From an uncultured Lachnospiraceae bacterium (GTDB lineage Bacteria > Bacillota > Clostridia > Lachnospirales > Lachnospiraceae), in the NCBI GenBank assembly GCA_947177445.1, contig CAMWUL010000006.1:18486-82485 (forward strand): DNA of 64,000 bases, in the 5' to 3' direction. Of this stretch, positions 24,137 through 33,163 are shown piece by piece (the stretch's first letter is position 1; the number at the start of each line of letters is the position of its first letter). The position numbers were made by a program, and so were the translations under genes. Below the pieces are notes generated by a model. It was not told the DNA's origin. It saw only the letters and a program-made list of their open reading frames with translations, and made no database searches.

Positions 24137-25873
24137 ATGGATTTGCAGACGATACCAAGGCCGGAGCATCCGCAGCCTCAGATGCAGCGGGAGGACTGGG
24201 TGAACCTGAATGGGGAGTGGAACTTCTACATAGACTACGGAAACAGTGGAAAAGATAGAAAATTATACAAAAATACGGAGCTTCCGCAAAAGATTATTGT
24301 GCCATTTTGCCCGGAAAGCAGATGCAGCGGTGTGGAGAACACAGATTTCATGCCTGCGGTGTGGTATCAGAAAAAGCTGATGTTAAAAAAAGACCTGAAC
24401 GGAAAAAGGCTTCTGCTCCACTTTGGCGCCGTGGACTATACGTGCAGCGTTTGGCTCAACGGGGAAGAGGTGGGAGAGCATCGGGGCGGATATGCTTCCT
24501 TTACCTTTGATATTACCGGATATGTCCGGGACGGGGAAAACAATCTGGTCGTAATGGCCCAGGATGACCAGCGCTCCGGTCTGCAGCCCAGGGGGAAGCA
24601 GAGTCCGGAATATTTCTCCGGAGGATGCAATTATACCCGCACTACGGGAATCTGGCAGACGGTTTGGCTGGAATGGGTTCCGGAGCGCCATATCCGTTCG
24701 ATGCAGTATTATCCCAATGTGGCAGAGAATTGTCTGACCATCAAGGCATTGGTGTGCGGTGAGGGTGTACTGGAGGCAAGAGCATCCTATGAAGGCAGAA
24801 CCTGCGGCTGCGGGCGGGTGAAGGTTCTGGGACAGGCGGCGGCACTGACCATCCCTCTGACGGAATCCCATCTCTGGGAAGCGGGATACGGAAGGCTGTA
24901 TGATCTGGAGCTTACCTTCGGAGAGGATCGTGTAAAAAGCTACTTCGGTATGCGGGAGATCCGCATTCAGGGGGAAAAAATGCTGTTGAACGGGAAACCG
25001 GTCTTTCAGAGACTGGTGCTGGACCAGGGATATTACCCGGAGGGCATCTATACGGCGCCGAAGGAGGAGGATCTGGAGCGGGATATCCGGCTGTCCATGG
25101 AGGCGGGATTTAACGGAGCCAGGCTGCATCAGAAGATCTTCGAGCCCAGGTATCTGTACCATTGTGACCGCCTGGGATATCTGGTCTGGGAGGAACATGC
25201 CTGCTGGGGACTGGATTACAGCAGACCGGAGGCGCTGAAGGCGTTTTTGCCGGAGTGGATGGAGGCCGTGGAGAGGGATTTCAACCATCCTGCCATAGTG
25301 GGATGGTGTCCTTTCAACGAGACATGGGATGTGGATGGGAGAAAGCAGGATGAGGATCTGCTGCGGGTGGTATATGAAATGACCAAGCTGTATGACAGAA
25401 CAAGGCCCTGTATCGATACCAGCGGCAGCTACCATGTGATCACGGATATCTACGATCTCCATGATTACGAGCAGGATCCGGAGATGCTGGCCGGGCATTA
25501 CGAAGGCTTTAAGGCAGGAGGGGAGCTTCGGGATACCCATCCCCACCGCCAGACGCCGGTAAAGGGCATTCCGGTGATGATCAGTGAATACGGGGGCATC
25601 CGCTGGGACACCGGGACGGCGGGAGAGCGGGACTGGGGATATGGGGAGACGCCCAGGACAAAGGAAGAATTCCTGGAGCGTTACAGGAAGCTGACAGATG
25701 TGCTTCTGGACAATCCAAGGATGTCCGGTTTCTGCTATACACAGCTCTACGACGTGGAGCAGGAGGTGAACGGTCTGTATACCTATGAACGGGAACCCAA
25801 GTTTGATATGATGCTGATCCGCGCCGTCAACAGCCGGGAGGCGGCTATAGAAGCGGGTCAGAAAATGGTATGA
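24137..25873 (+). CDS. GH2 family glycoside hydrolase (beta-galactosidase/glucuronidase-like)
   Basis: A 578-residue intracellular enzyme with no signal peptide. The jelly-roll sugar-binding domain spans about 20-180 (NLNGEWNFYIDYG, FGAVDYTCSVWLNGEEVGEH). A short Ig-like domain follows to about 270. The TIM barrel holds the acid/base Glu in GWCPFNETWDVD and the nucleophile Glu in PVMISEYGG. At under 600 residues it belongs to the short GH2 forms, lacking LacZ domains 4-5. It heads a sugar-uptake operon with two permeases and a binding protein, divergent from an AraC regulator, so it likely cleaves an imported oligosaccharide. The exact sugar is not readable. Confidence 0.88.
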   Translation: MDLQTIPRPEHPQPQMQREDWVNLNGEWNFYIDYGNSGKDRKLYKNTELPQKIIVPFCPESRCSGVENTDFMPAVWYQKKLMLKKDLNGKRLLLHFGAVDYTCSVWLNGEEVGEHRGGYASFTFDITGYVRDGENNLVVMAQDDQRSGLQPRGKQSPEYFSGGCNYTRTTGIWQTVWLEWVPERHIRSMQYYPNVAENCLTIKALVCGEGVLEARASYEGRTCGCGRVKVLGQAAALTIPLTESHLWEAGYGRLYDLELTFGEDRVKSYFGMREIRIQGEKMLLNGKPVFQRLVLDQGYYPEGIYTAPKEEDLERDIRLSMEAGFNGARLHQKIFEPRYLYHCDRLGYLVWEEHACWGLDYSRPEALKAFLPEWMEAVERDFNHPAIVGWCPFNETWDVDGRKQDEDLLRVVYEMTKLYDRTRPCIDTSGSYHVITDIYDLHDYEQDPEMLAGHYEGFKAGGELRDTHPHRQTPVKGIPVMISEYGGIRWDTGTAGERDWGYGETPRTKEEFLERYRKLTDVLLDNPRMSGFCYTQLYDVEQEVNGLYTYEREPKFDMMLIRAVNSREAAIEAGQKMV

Positions 25874-25892
25874 CATTACGAAAAAGGAGAGG

Positions 25893-26834
25893 ATGGAGGA
25901 TGGGGTGAAGAAGCAAAAATCATTGACACGAAAATTCAAAAGGGAAGATATTCCGCTTTATATCATGGCACTGCCTGGAGTCTTAATTCTGATTTTTTTC
26001 AGCTATCTGCCCATGGGAGGCCTGGTTCTTGCATTCAAAAAGTACAATGTGCAGAAAGGAATCTTTGGCTCCCCGTTTAATGGGTTTGACAATTTTAAAT
26101 TTCTCTTTTCGACCTCGGACGCGTATATCATTACAAGGAATACGGTATTGTATAACATTGCATTTATTTTCCTGAATATGATCATTGCGGTGATTCTGTC
26201 CCTGATGCTCAGTTCTCTGCGTTCGAAGAGGGGCGCAAAGACATTCCAGACCCTCTACATGATGCCCTATTTCCTGTCCTGGGCGGTGGTGGCGATCATA
26301 GTGACTGCATTTCTGGAAAAGTCCAATGGGTTCGTAAATTACTTTCTTCAGCAGCTGGGGCAGGAAGGTGCGGTGGACTGGTATCAGAGAATCAGTATTT
26401 GGCCGCCTCTGCTGGTGTTTATCAATGCCTGGAAGGGTGTGGGGTATCAGGCAGTAATGTACCTTGCAGTGATCTCGGGAATTTCCAGTGATTATTATGA
26501 AGCTGCCATGCTGGACGGAGCTTCAAGGTTCCAGCAGGCCGTCTATATCACGATTCCCCATCTGCGCTTCATCATTGCCGTCTCCCTCATTATGGCAATG
26601 GGCGGTATCTTCCGCGGGGATTTCGGGCTGTTCTACACGGTGACCAAGGACAGCGGACCGCTGTATCCGGTGACAAATGTAATAGACACTTATATTTACC
26701 GGGGCCTGAGAAATCAGGTGAACATCGGAATGACCACGGCGGCAGGACTGTTCCAGTCGGTGGTGGGCCTTGTGTTCGTGCTGCTGGCGAACCGGATTGT
26801 CTCCAGGGTGGATCCGGACAGTGCCATGTTCTGA
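25893..26834 (+). CDS. ABC sugar transporter permease, LplB type
   Basis: A 313-residue inner-membrane permease with six predicted helices. It starts with a basic region, then IPLYIMALPGVLILIFFSYL, typical of LplB-like polysaccharide permeases. The ATPase-contact EAA loop is seen at EAAMLDGASRFQQAVYITIP. No ATPase gene is in the window; such CUT1 systems often use a shared MsmX-type ATPase. The ATG at 25893 sits close behind AAGGAGAGG; a GTG at 25905 with GGAGG 5 bases upstream is an alternative start. It follows the GH2 gene by 19 bases. Confidence 0.92.
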   Translation: MEDGVKKQKSLTRKFKREDIPLYIMALPGVLILIFFSYLPMGGLVLAFKKYNVQKGIFGSPFNGFDNFKFLFSTSDAYIITRNTVLYNIAFIFLNMIIAVILSLMLSSLRSKRGAKTFQTLYMMPYFLSWAVVAIIVTAFLEKSNGFVNYFLQQLGQEGAVDWYQRISIWPPLLVFINAWKGVGYQAVMYLAVISGISSDYYEAAMLDGASRFQQAVYITIPHLRFIIAVSLIMAMGGIFRGDFGLFYTVTKDSGPLYPVTNVIDTYIYRGLRNQVNIGMTTAAGLFQSVVGLVFVLLANRIVSRVDPDSAMF

Positions 26835-26913
26835 ACAGGAAGGAGACAGGTTTGAAAGCAAACTTTCGAAGAATTGATTTGTACGTGTGCTGGAGCACGC
26901 AAGGGGTGCAGCC

Positions 26914-27825
26914 ATGAAAAAAAGGAAAGAGTTAAATCAAATAAACTGGAAATGGAACCTGGTTTTCAATATTGTGCTTGGAGTTTTCGCATTACTGTTC
27001 ATACTGCCGGTGCTCCTCATTGTGATCGTATCGTTTTCCAGCACGGACAGCATCAACCAGGTGGGGTATAATTTTTTCCCGGTGGAATGGTCCCTGGAAG
27101 GATACTACTATACCTTTAAGATGGGAAGCCAGCTGGTGTATTCCTATCTGGTGACCATTGCGAATTCCGTAATCGGGACAGTGCTTGGACTGCTGGTCAT
27201 GTCCATGTACGCCTATGTTATCTGCCAGAAGAGGTTCTGGCTGGAGCGGGGGCTGACATGGTTCCTGTTCTTTACGATGCTGTTCGGGGGCGGCCTGGTG
27301 CCATCCTATATTTTGAACGTGCGTTATTACCATCTGAAGAACACCTTCTGGATTCTTCTGCTCGCAGGTCTGCTCAATGCTTATTGGGTTATCATCCTGC
27401 GCACCTTTATCAAGACGTCTATCCCCGAGGCTCTGTTTGACTCGGCCAGGATAGACGGAGCGGGACATTTTACCATTTTCTTTCGGATTGTGTGCCCTCT
27501 GTTCAAGGCCGGACTTGGCACCATCGGCCTGTTCAGCTTTGTGGCAAGATGGAACGACTGGTTTACCGGAATGCTGTATATTGAAAACAACAGGCTGGTA
27601 CCGCTGCAGACTCTGCTGACGCAGCTGCAGAACAATGTGGATTATCTGAAGGCAAATTCCAGAATTGCCTCCACGCCCGGAGGACTGGAGATGCTGAAGA
27701 ACCTGCCCGGCACAAATCTGCGGATGGCCTGTACCGTCCTGGCGGTGGTTCCCCTGTTGTTCGCTTACCCGTTTTTTCAGCGGTATTTCGTACAGGGCCT
27801 TGTGGTGGGCAGTATCAAGGAGTGA
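26914..27825 (+). CDS. ABC sugar transporter permease, YtcP/AraQ type
   Basis: A 303-residue CUT1 permease with six membrane helices. The EAA loop is at PEALFDSARIDGAGHFTIFF. The segment FNIVLGVFALLFILPVLLIV near the start and YPFFQRYFVQGLVVGSIKE at the end are typical of YtcP-like partners of LplB permeases. ATG at 26914 has AAGGGG 7 bases upstream and is preferred over an in-frame GTG at 26887. It pairs with the preceding permease to form the transport channel for the lipoprotein-delivered sugar. Confidence 0.92.
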   Translation: MKKRKELNQINWKWNLVFNIVLGVFALLFILPVLLIVIVSFSSTDSINQVGYNFFPVEWSLEGYYYTFKMGSQLVYSYLVTIANSVIGTVLGLLVMSMYAYVICQKRFWLERGLTWFLFFTMLFGGGLVPSYILNVRYYHLKNTFWILLLAGLLNAYWVIILRTFIKTSIPEALFDSARIDGAGHFTIFFRIVCPLFKAGLGTIGLFSFVARWNDWFTGMLYIENNRLVPLQTLLTQLQNNVDYLKANSRIASTPGGLEMLKNLPGTNLRMACTVLAVVPLLFAYPFFQRYFVQGLVVGSIKE

Positions 27826-27890
27826 TTGCATATCCATGTTTTGTAAATATGGTGCAATATAGTTTCATAAAACAAAAAGGAGGATGACAA

Positions 27891-29504
27891 ATGAAACGTA
27901 AATTAGCGGCATTGCTGTGTGTCGTTTCCATGATGGCCGCCATGCTCAGCGGCTGTGGAGACAGTTCGGGAGAGAAGAATTCACAGGAATCTCCGAAATC
28001 AGCGCAGGGGGAAGCCCAGGGGAATACTGCGGAAGCCGACGGGCAGGGTTCTTCAGGGGAAGACCTGGAATATGTGGAGCTTCAATGGTATGTGCTCAGC
28101 TATCAGATGGGCAATATCACCGATGTGGATATGATTCAGGCTGCATTGGATGAGTATTTCATGGAAAAGATCAACTGCAAGGTAAAACTGAACATTATGG
28201 GGGCAGGCGACTATGCGGAAACTATGCCCACAAAGCTGATGTCCGGGGAGGAAGTGGATCTTGTGGCGGTAACGGGGGATATCTCCTATTACACTTACGC
28301 AAAGATGGGCGCGTTTTATCCTATTGAATCCCTGTTGGATACGTATGGTACAAATTTGAAGAGCCTGTTCAAGGACAATGTGTGGGACGGCTTAACAGTT
28401 GACGGTCATATTTACGGCGTTCCCGTACTGAAGGATAACTGCTACATCATAGGGTATATCTATAATGATACCCTGGCCAAAGAACTTGGCCTGGATATGG
28501 AGCAGGGATGGTCCGGCCCCCAGGAGATGGAGGAGTTCCTGATCGAGGCAGTGGCTGCCCGTGATGCAAAATTCCCGGAATACCAGGGGATGCCTTTGAT
28601 GCCGTACAATGATGTCTTCTGCCCGTACTATGTGGCGCTGGAGCAGTTTGGATGCAGCGAACTGGCAGTCTGCAATGTGCCGGGAAAGGAAGCCGTTTCC
28701 GAATACGGAACGGATACTGTGTATAATTTCTTTGAAACGGATAAATTCCGGGAGCTGTGCCTGATGAAGCAGCGCCTGGTAACCGCAGGCGTACTTGCGG
28801 ACAACGGCTTTAACTTCGAGGGAAATATAGCGGCGGAACCTTCTACCCTGCTGCTCAACGGATGGGGCTACACCTGGATCTCCGAAGATCTGAACGGAGA
28901 CAATTATGATTCGAAACTGGTGGTATATGACAATCCCTACATGGAGGGAAGCGGCTATGCCGGCGCCATGACTGCCATCGGTGCAAACAGCAAGAATCCG
29001 GAACGGGCCATGATGGCCATGGATATCATAAACAACGATCCTTATGTGGCGACAATGCTGCGCTTTGGTATTGAGGGAGAGCATTGGGAGAAGGATGAGG
29101 ACGGCAATATGCAGCTGGCAAACCGCAACGCAGATGCGGCGCATCCCGGGTGGCTGCAGTGGTATGGCCCCTTTTATGGAAATCTGACTATTGTGGAAGC
29201 TCCTGAATCCTATGGCGGGCCGGACAGTATCATGCTTAAGAAAATGGCGGAATACAATGATGAGGCGATTCTGGCCACACATATGGGATTTATCCCTGAT
29301 TTGTCCACGATCGAAAACGAACTGTCCGCATGCAATAATGTGATAAGCGAGTATTACGATTACTTGAAGTACGGATATCTGGAGTCACCGGAGGCCGTGA
29401 ACAAATCGGTGGATGATTTTGTGGCGAAGCTGAAGGCGAATGGTTCGGAGAGGATTGTTGCGGAAATTCAGGCGCAGATCGACGCATGGGAAGCCGGAAA
29501 ATAA
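27891..29504 (+). CDS. Sugar ABC transporter lipoprotein, LipO type
   Basis: A 537-residue extracellular substrate-binding lipoprotein. The lipobox LSGC has its Cys at residue 22, followed by a Ser/Gly/Glu-rich linker to about residue 55. The mature part has aromatic, acidic character (ELQWYVLSYQMGN, MPTKLMSGEEVDLVA, NDVFCPYYVALEQFG), as in large family-1 binding proteins of LplB/YtcP systems. AAGGAGG lies 8 bases before the ATG. A hairpin in the gap after the permease gene (27826-27865) may stabilise this mRNA segment, which needs higher expression. A terminator follows at 29579. Confidence 0.9.
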   Translation: MKRKLAALLCVVSMMAAMLSGCGDSSGEKNSQESPKSAQGEAQGNTAEADGQGSSGEDLEYVELQWYVLSYQMGNITDVDMIQAALDEYFMEKINCKVKLNIMGAGDYAETMPTKLMSGEEVDLVAVTGDISYYTYAKMGAFYPIESLLDTYGTNLKSLFKDNVWDGLTVDGHIYGVPVLKDNCYIIGYIYNDTLAKELGLDMEQGWSGPQEMEEFLIEAVAARDAKFPEYQGMPLMPYNDVFCPYYVALEQFGCSELAVCNVPGKEAVSEYGTDTVYNFFETDKFRELCLMKQRLVTAGVLADNGFNFEGNIAAEPSTLLLNGWGYTWISEDLNGDNYDSKLVVYDNPYMEGSGYAGAMTAIGANSKNPERAMMAMDIINNDPYVATMLRFGIEGEHWEKDEDGNMQLANRNADAAHPGWLQWYGPFYGNLTIVEAPESYGGPDSIMLKKMAEYNDEAILATHMGFIPDLSTIENELSACNNVISEYYDYLKYGYLESPEAVNKSVDDFVAKLKANGSERIVAEIQAQIDAWEAGK

Positions 29505-29578
29505 GCAGATAAGCTCAGAGAAACGCTGATAAAAGCGTTTCCCGTACCAGCTTGCGAAGAATAAATAGATCGTTCTCA

Positions 29579-29624
29579 GGGGAGGCAGTCATTCGTTTGA
29601 GTCGCTGCCTTCCCTGATTTTTTT
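29579..29624 (+). terminator. Rho-independent terminator after the sugar operon
   Basis: GGGGAGGCAG pairs with CTGCCTTCCC around a 16-base loop, followed by GATTTTTTTG. A second hairpin without a T run (AAACGCT/AGCGTTT) lies just before it at 29521-29540. Confidence 0.8.
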
Positions 29625-29688
29625 GTAAAATTTGTACGGCGGAAAGAAAATAAGCGGACACAACCGGAAAGAATGAGGAGGAACCGGA

Positions 29689-30456
29689 ATGAAATTTGTA
29701 ACATTTAATATCAGGTATGACTGCGGAGAGGACGGGGACAACAATTTCTGTTACAGGAAGCCCTTTATCCTGCGGAAGCTTAAGGAGGAGCAGCCGGATA
29801 TCGTCTGCTTTCAGGAAGTGCAGCCCCATGTGGCGGACTGGATGAAGGAGAATCTTGGCGGCTATTACATCATCGGATGCGGGCGCAATGAGGATCTCCG
29901 GGGAGAGCAGGTCACTGTGGCATACCGGAAAGAACGCATGAATTTGATGAAAATGGATACATACTGGCTTTCGGAGACGCCAAATCTGCCGGGTTCCCGG
30001 TACCCGGGCCAGAGCATCTGTCCCAGGGTATGCACCGAAGCGGTGTTTGAAGATCTGCAGGCAGGGAAGGTATTCCGGGTGGTCAATACCCATCTGGACA
30101 ATGAGGGTGAACTGGCCAGAAGGCAGGGGTTGGAGCAAATTCTGAAGAAAGTGACGGGAGATTCCTTTTTCGGGGAGGTTCCGGTGATTATAACGGGAGA
30201 TTTCAATATGGAACCGGACTGGAAGGAAATGGAAGTGCTGAAAAAATATCCAGAGTTTATCAATATTACGGAAGACATTGGTGTAACCTACCACGGATAC
30301 TGGAAGGGAAATGAACAGACCAGTATTGATTTCATGCTTGTGAGAGGAGCTGTCCGCTGTGAGAGCCTGGCAAAATGGACAGATGAGGAAAACGGGCTTT
30401 ATCTGTCGGATCATTATCCGGTCTGCGCCATGCTTTCTCTGAAAGAAAGCCGGTGA
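29689..30456 (+). CDS. Endonuclease/exonuclease/phosphatase family hydrolase
   Basis: A 255-residue protein of the EEP fold. It begins MKFVTFNIRYDCGEDGDN (metal Asn), then DIVCFQEVQP (metal Glu), VVNTHLDNEG, VIITGDFNMEP (Asp-x-Asn) and ends YLSDHYPVCAML (Asp-His). It lacks a signal peptide, so it acts in the cytoplasm. Such proteins beside sugar operons of gut clostridia are annotated as EEP hydrolases; whether the substrate is a nucleic acid, phospholipid or sugar phosphate is not known. GAGGAACC precedes the start. It lies downstream of the sugar operon terminator, so it may be a separate unit. Confidence 0.88.
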   Translation: MKFVTFNIRYDCGEDGDNNFCYRKPFILRKLKEEQPDIVCFQEVQPHVADWMKENLGGYYIIGCGRNEDLRGEQVTVAYRKERMNLMKMDTYWLSETPNLPGSRYPGQSICPRVCTEAVFEDLQAGKVFRVVNTHLDNEGELARRQGLEQILKKVTGDSFFGEVPVIITGDFNMEPDWKEMEVLKKYPEFINITEDIGVTYHGYWKGNEQTSIDFMLVRGAVRCESLAKWTDEENGLYLSDHYPVCAMLSLKESR

Positions 30457-30562
30457 CACAGTGACTGCTTTTGTCCTGCCGTCCTGTCGGGGCGTTTATG
30501 ACTGCAGCGTATCCGAACAGGGCGGCAAGGGGCAGATGCAGGTAACCTATAGCCTTCTGAGG

Positions 30563-30598
30563 GAAGTGTTTCTATCAAAATGGAGACACTTCTCTTTT
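30563..30598 (+). terminator. Probable terminator after the EEP gene
   Basis: GAAGTGTTTC pairs with GAGACACTTC (one mismatch) over a 10-base loop, followed by TCTTTT. In the 430 bases between the EEP stop and the LexA-like site I find no convincing gene. Confidence 0.6.
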
Positions 30599-30888
30599 GG
30601 CGTAAATACAACAAATCTTCCAGGCGCTGTATTGAGGTATTCCTGCACCCTCTTGAGGTATGGGCAGAATGGCTGTCAAAGATGAGGCGTATTTTATCGC
30701 CAAGTAACGCAGATGTCAAGTTTATCCGCGATAGATTCATTCGCTGCCGGAAGAGCTGTCATGAACCCTGCATAATTCTCACATTGTGACGCAGAGCAGT
30801 CAAGGCCGCCAAGGCTGCAAGCCTGGGTTTTGACAGCAGTTTATAACAGGTGAATAATTGCAAAGACAAATACGGAAACAAATATTCG

Positions 30889-30900
30889 GAACAAATGTTC
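30889..30900. promoter_or_regulatory. LexA (SOS) box upstream of uvrB
   Basis: GAACAAATGTTC fits the Gram-positive LexA site GAAC-N4-GTTC. A similar but weaker GAAACAAATATTC lies just upstream. It is about 20 bases before the -35 of the uvrB promoter. Confidence 0.75.
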
Positions 30901-30920
30901 TAAAAATTCCAGTTTTCATC

Positions 30921-30949
30921 TATACAAATAAAATGTCCTATGGTATAAT
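30921..30949 (+). promoter_or_regulatory. Promoter for uvrB-uvrA
   Basis: TATACA (30921-30926), 17 bases and an extended -10 TGGTATAAT with TATAAT at 30944-30949. The leader to the GTG start of uvrB would be about 120 bases. Confidence 0.65.
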
Positions 30950-31076
30950 CAGAACTGCTTTTGTTCGACTGGGATCATCCTGGTTTTGCTACTATATATC
31001 AAGTATGGAAAAAGAGAACCACTTTTCTGATATGGTAACGAGATGCTTCGAGCAGCATTATGGAGGTGACTTTTTT

Positions 31077-33107
31077 GTGTATAATGAACAGAAATCGTTC
31101 ATAGAACAAAAACCGTTTAAGCTTCATTCAGAATACAAACCCACCGGAGACCAGCCCGCAGCCATAGCCGAGCTTGTGGAGGGTTTTAAACAGGGCAACC
31201 AGTTCCAGACCCTGCTGGGTGTGACAGGCTCCGGCAAGACCTTCACCATGGCCAACGTCATTCAGGCCCTGAACAAGCCCACCTTAGTCATAGCCCACAA
31301 TAAGACCCTGGCCGGGCAGCTCTACGGCGAGTTCAAGGAATTTTTCCCTGAAAACGCAGTAGAATATTTTGTCTCCTATTATGACTATTACCAGCCGGAG
31401 GCCTACGTGCCGTCCTCGGATACTTATATAGCAAAGGATTCCTCTGTCAACGATGAGATCGATAAGCTTCGCCTGTCTGCCACCGTCTCCCTGACGGAGC
31501 GGAGGGATGTGGTGGTGGTGGCCAGCGTATCCTGTATCTATGGTCTGGGCAGCCCTGACGAATATCAGGACATGGTGGTGTCCCTGCGCCCCGGCATGGT
31601 GAAGGACCGGGATCAGGTTCTGAGGGAGCTGGTGGACATTCAGTATACCCGCAACGAGATGGATATGCAGAGAGGGTGCTTTCGCGTCCATGGGGATGTG
31701 GTGGAGGTGTATCCGGCCCAGGGGGGAGACTATTTTATCAGAGTAGAATTTTTCGGTGACGAGATCGACAGGATCGCAGAGGTGGAGCCTCTGTCCGGCA
31801 GGGTGCATGCAGAGCTGAATCATATTGCCATATTCCCGGCCTCCCACTATGTGGTGTCCCGGGAAAAGATCCGGGAGGCCTGTGATAATATAGAAAAGGA
31901 AATGGAGGAACAGGTGCGTTTCTTCAAGGGGGAGGACAAGCTCATTGAGGCCCAGCGCATTGCCGAAAGGACAAATTTCGATGTTGAGATGCTGAGAGAG
32001 ACGGGCTTTTGCTCGGGAATCGAAAATTATTCCAGGCATCTGAACGGGGCGCCTCCGGGAGCGCCGCCCATGACGCTGATGGATTTCTTCCGGGATGATT
32101 TCCTGATTATTATAGATGAGTCCCATATGACGATTCCTCAGATCCGGGGGATGTATGCGGGAGACCGCTCCAGAAAAACCACACTGGTGGATTACGGGTT
32201 CCGTCTTCCGTCGGCGCTGGATAACCGGCCTCTGAATTTTGAGGAATTTGAGTCTCATATTGACCAGATGCTGTTTGTCTCCGCTACGCCCTCGGATTAT
32301 GAGGCTTCCCATGAGCTGCTGAGAACAGAGCAGATCATTCGGCCCACGGGCCTGCTGGACCCCGAGGTGGATGTACGTCCGGTAGAAGGACAGATCGATG
32401 ATCTGATTGGTGAAGTCAACAGAGAAGTAGAGAAGAAAAACAAGATATTGATCACTACTCTGACAAAACGTATGGCGGAGGATCTGACGGATTATATGCG
32501 GGAGGTGGGGATCCGGGTCAAATACCTGCACTCGGACATCGATACTCTGGAGCGGGCCGAAATTATCCGGGATATGCGGTTGGATGTGTTTGACGTGCTG
32601 GTGGGAATCAACCTTCTGCGGGAAGGGCTGGATATTCCGGAGATCTCCCTGGTGGTGATCTTGGATGCGGACAAGGAAGGCTTTCTGAGAAGCGGCACCT
32701 CCCTGATTCAGACCATAGGCCGGGCGGCCCGCAATGCGGAAGGCCGAGTGATCATGTACGCGGACACCATAACGGATTCCATGAGAGCGGCCCTGGATGA
32801 GACCAACCGCCGCCGGGAAATCCAGATGAAATATAATGAAGAACATGGTATCACCCCCCAGACCATCAAGAAGGCAGTCAGGGATCTTATCAGTATATCC
32901 AAGGTGATCGCCAAAGAGGAAGTGCAGTTTGAGAAGGATCCGGAATCCATGGACCGCAAGGAACTGGAAAAGCTGATTACTGAGGTGCAGAAAAGGATGC
33001 AGAGAGCTGCGGCGGATCTGAATTTCGAAGCAGCCGCTGAGCTTCGTGACAAGATGCTGGAGCTGAAGAAGGCGCTGGCAGAAATTGAGGGGAAAGACGG
33101 AGATTAG
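31077..33107 (+). CDS. uvrB: Excinuclease ABC subunit UvrB
   Basis: A 676-residue nucleotide-excision-repair helicase. It has [17 protein letters not shown], Walker A GVTGSGKT, the damage-probing beta-hairpin ([18 protein letters not shown]), Walker B IIDESH, the motif VI region [19 protein letters not shown] and the C-terminal UVR domain ([20 protein letters not shown]). The GTG start at 31077 has GGAGGTGA 7 bases upstream and gives the usual length; the open frame extends 73 codons further up but without family similarity. It works with UvrA, encoded 56 bases downstream, and a LexA box lies upstream. Confidence 0.97.
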   Translation: MYNEQKSFIEQKPFKLHSEYKPTGDQPAAIAELVEGFKQGNQFQTLLGVTGSGKTFTMANVIQALNKPTLVIAHNKTLAGQLYGEFKEFFPENAVEYFVSYYDYYQPEAYVPSSDTYIAKDSSVNDEIDKLRLSATVSLTERRDVVVVASVSCIYGLGSPDEYQDMVVSLRPGMVKDRDQVLRELVDIQYTRNEMDMQRGCFRVHGDVVEVYPAQGGDYFIRVEFFGDEIDRIAEVEPLSGRVHAELNHIAIFPASHYVVSREKIREACDNIEKEMEEQVRFFKGEDKLIEAQRIAERTNFDVEMLRETGFCSGIENYSRHLNGAPPGAPPMTLMDFFRDDFLIIIDESHMTIPQIRGMYAGDRSRKTTLVDYGFRLPSALDNRPLNFEEFESHIDQMLFVSATPSDYEASHELLRTEQIIRPTGLLDPEVDVRPVEGQIDDLIGEVNREVEKKNKILITTLTKRMAEDLTDYMREVGIRVKYLHSDIDTLERAEIIRDMRLDVFDVLVGINLLREGLDIPEISLVVILDADKEGFLRSGTSLIQTIGRAARNAEGRVIMYADTITDSMRAALDETNRRREIQMKYNEEHGITPQTIKKAVRDLISISKVIAKEEVQFEKDPESMDRKELEKLITEVQKRMQRAAADLNFEAAAELRDKMLELKKALAEIEGKDGD

Positions 33108-33163
33108 CCGGTGCGGAAGCTGTCGGAAGGATACAGCGTTAAAACGTTAAAAGGAGAAAATTT

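Noticed and set aside
24383..25939. A 518-codon open frame antisense to the GH2 gene
   Set aside because: The GH2 catalytic motifs are all on the plus strand, and there is no ribosome site or family match for the opposite frame.
30580..30789. A 69-codon frame between the EEP and uvrB genes
   Set aside because: It has no clear ribosome site, begins inside a terminator hairpin and shows no recognisable domain.
31284..32846. A 520-codon open frame antisense to uvrB
   Set aside because: uvrB is certain on the plus strand and the antisense translation has no recognisable domain.
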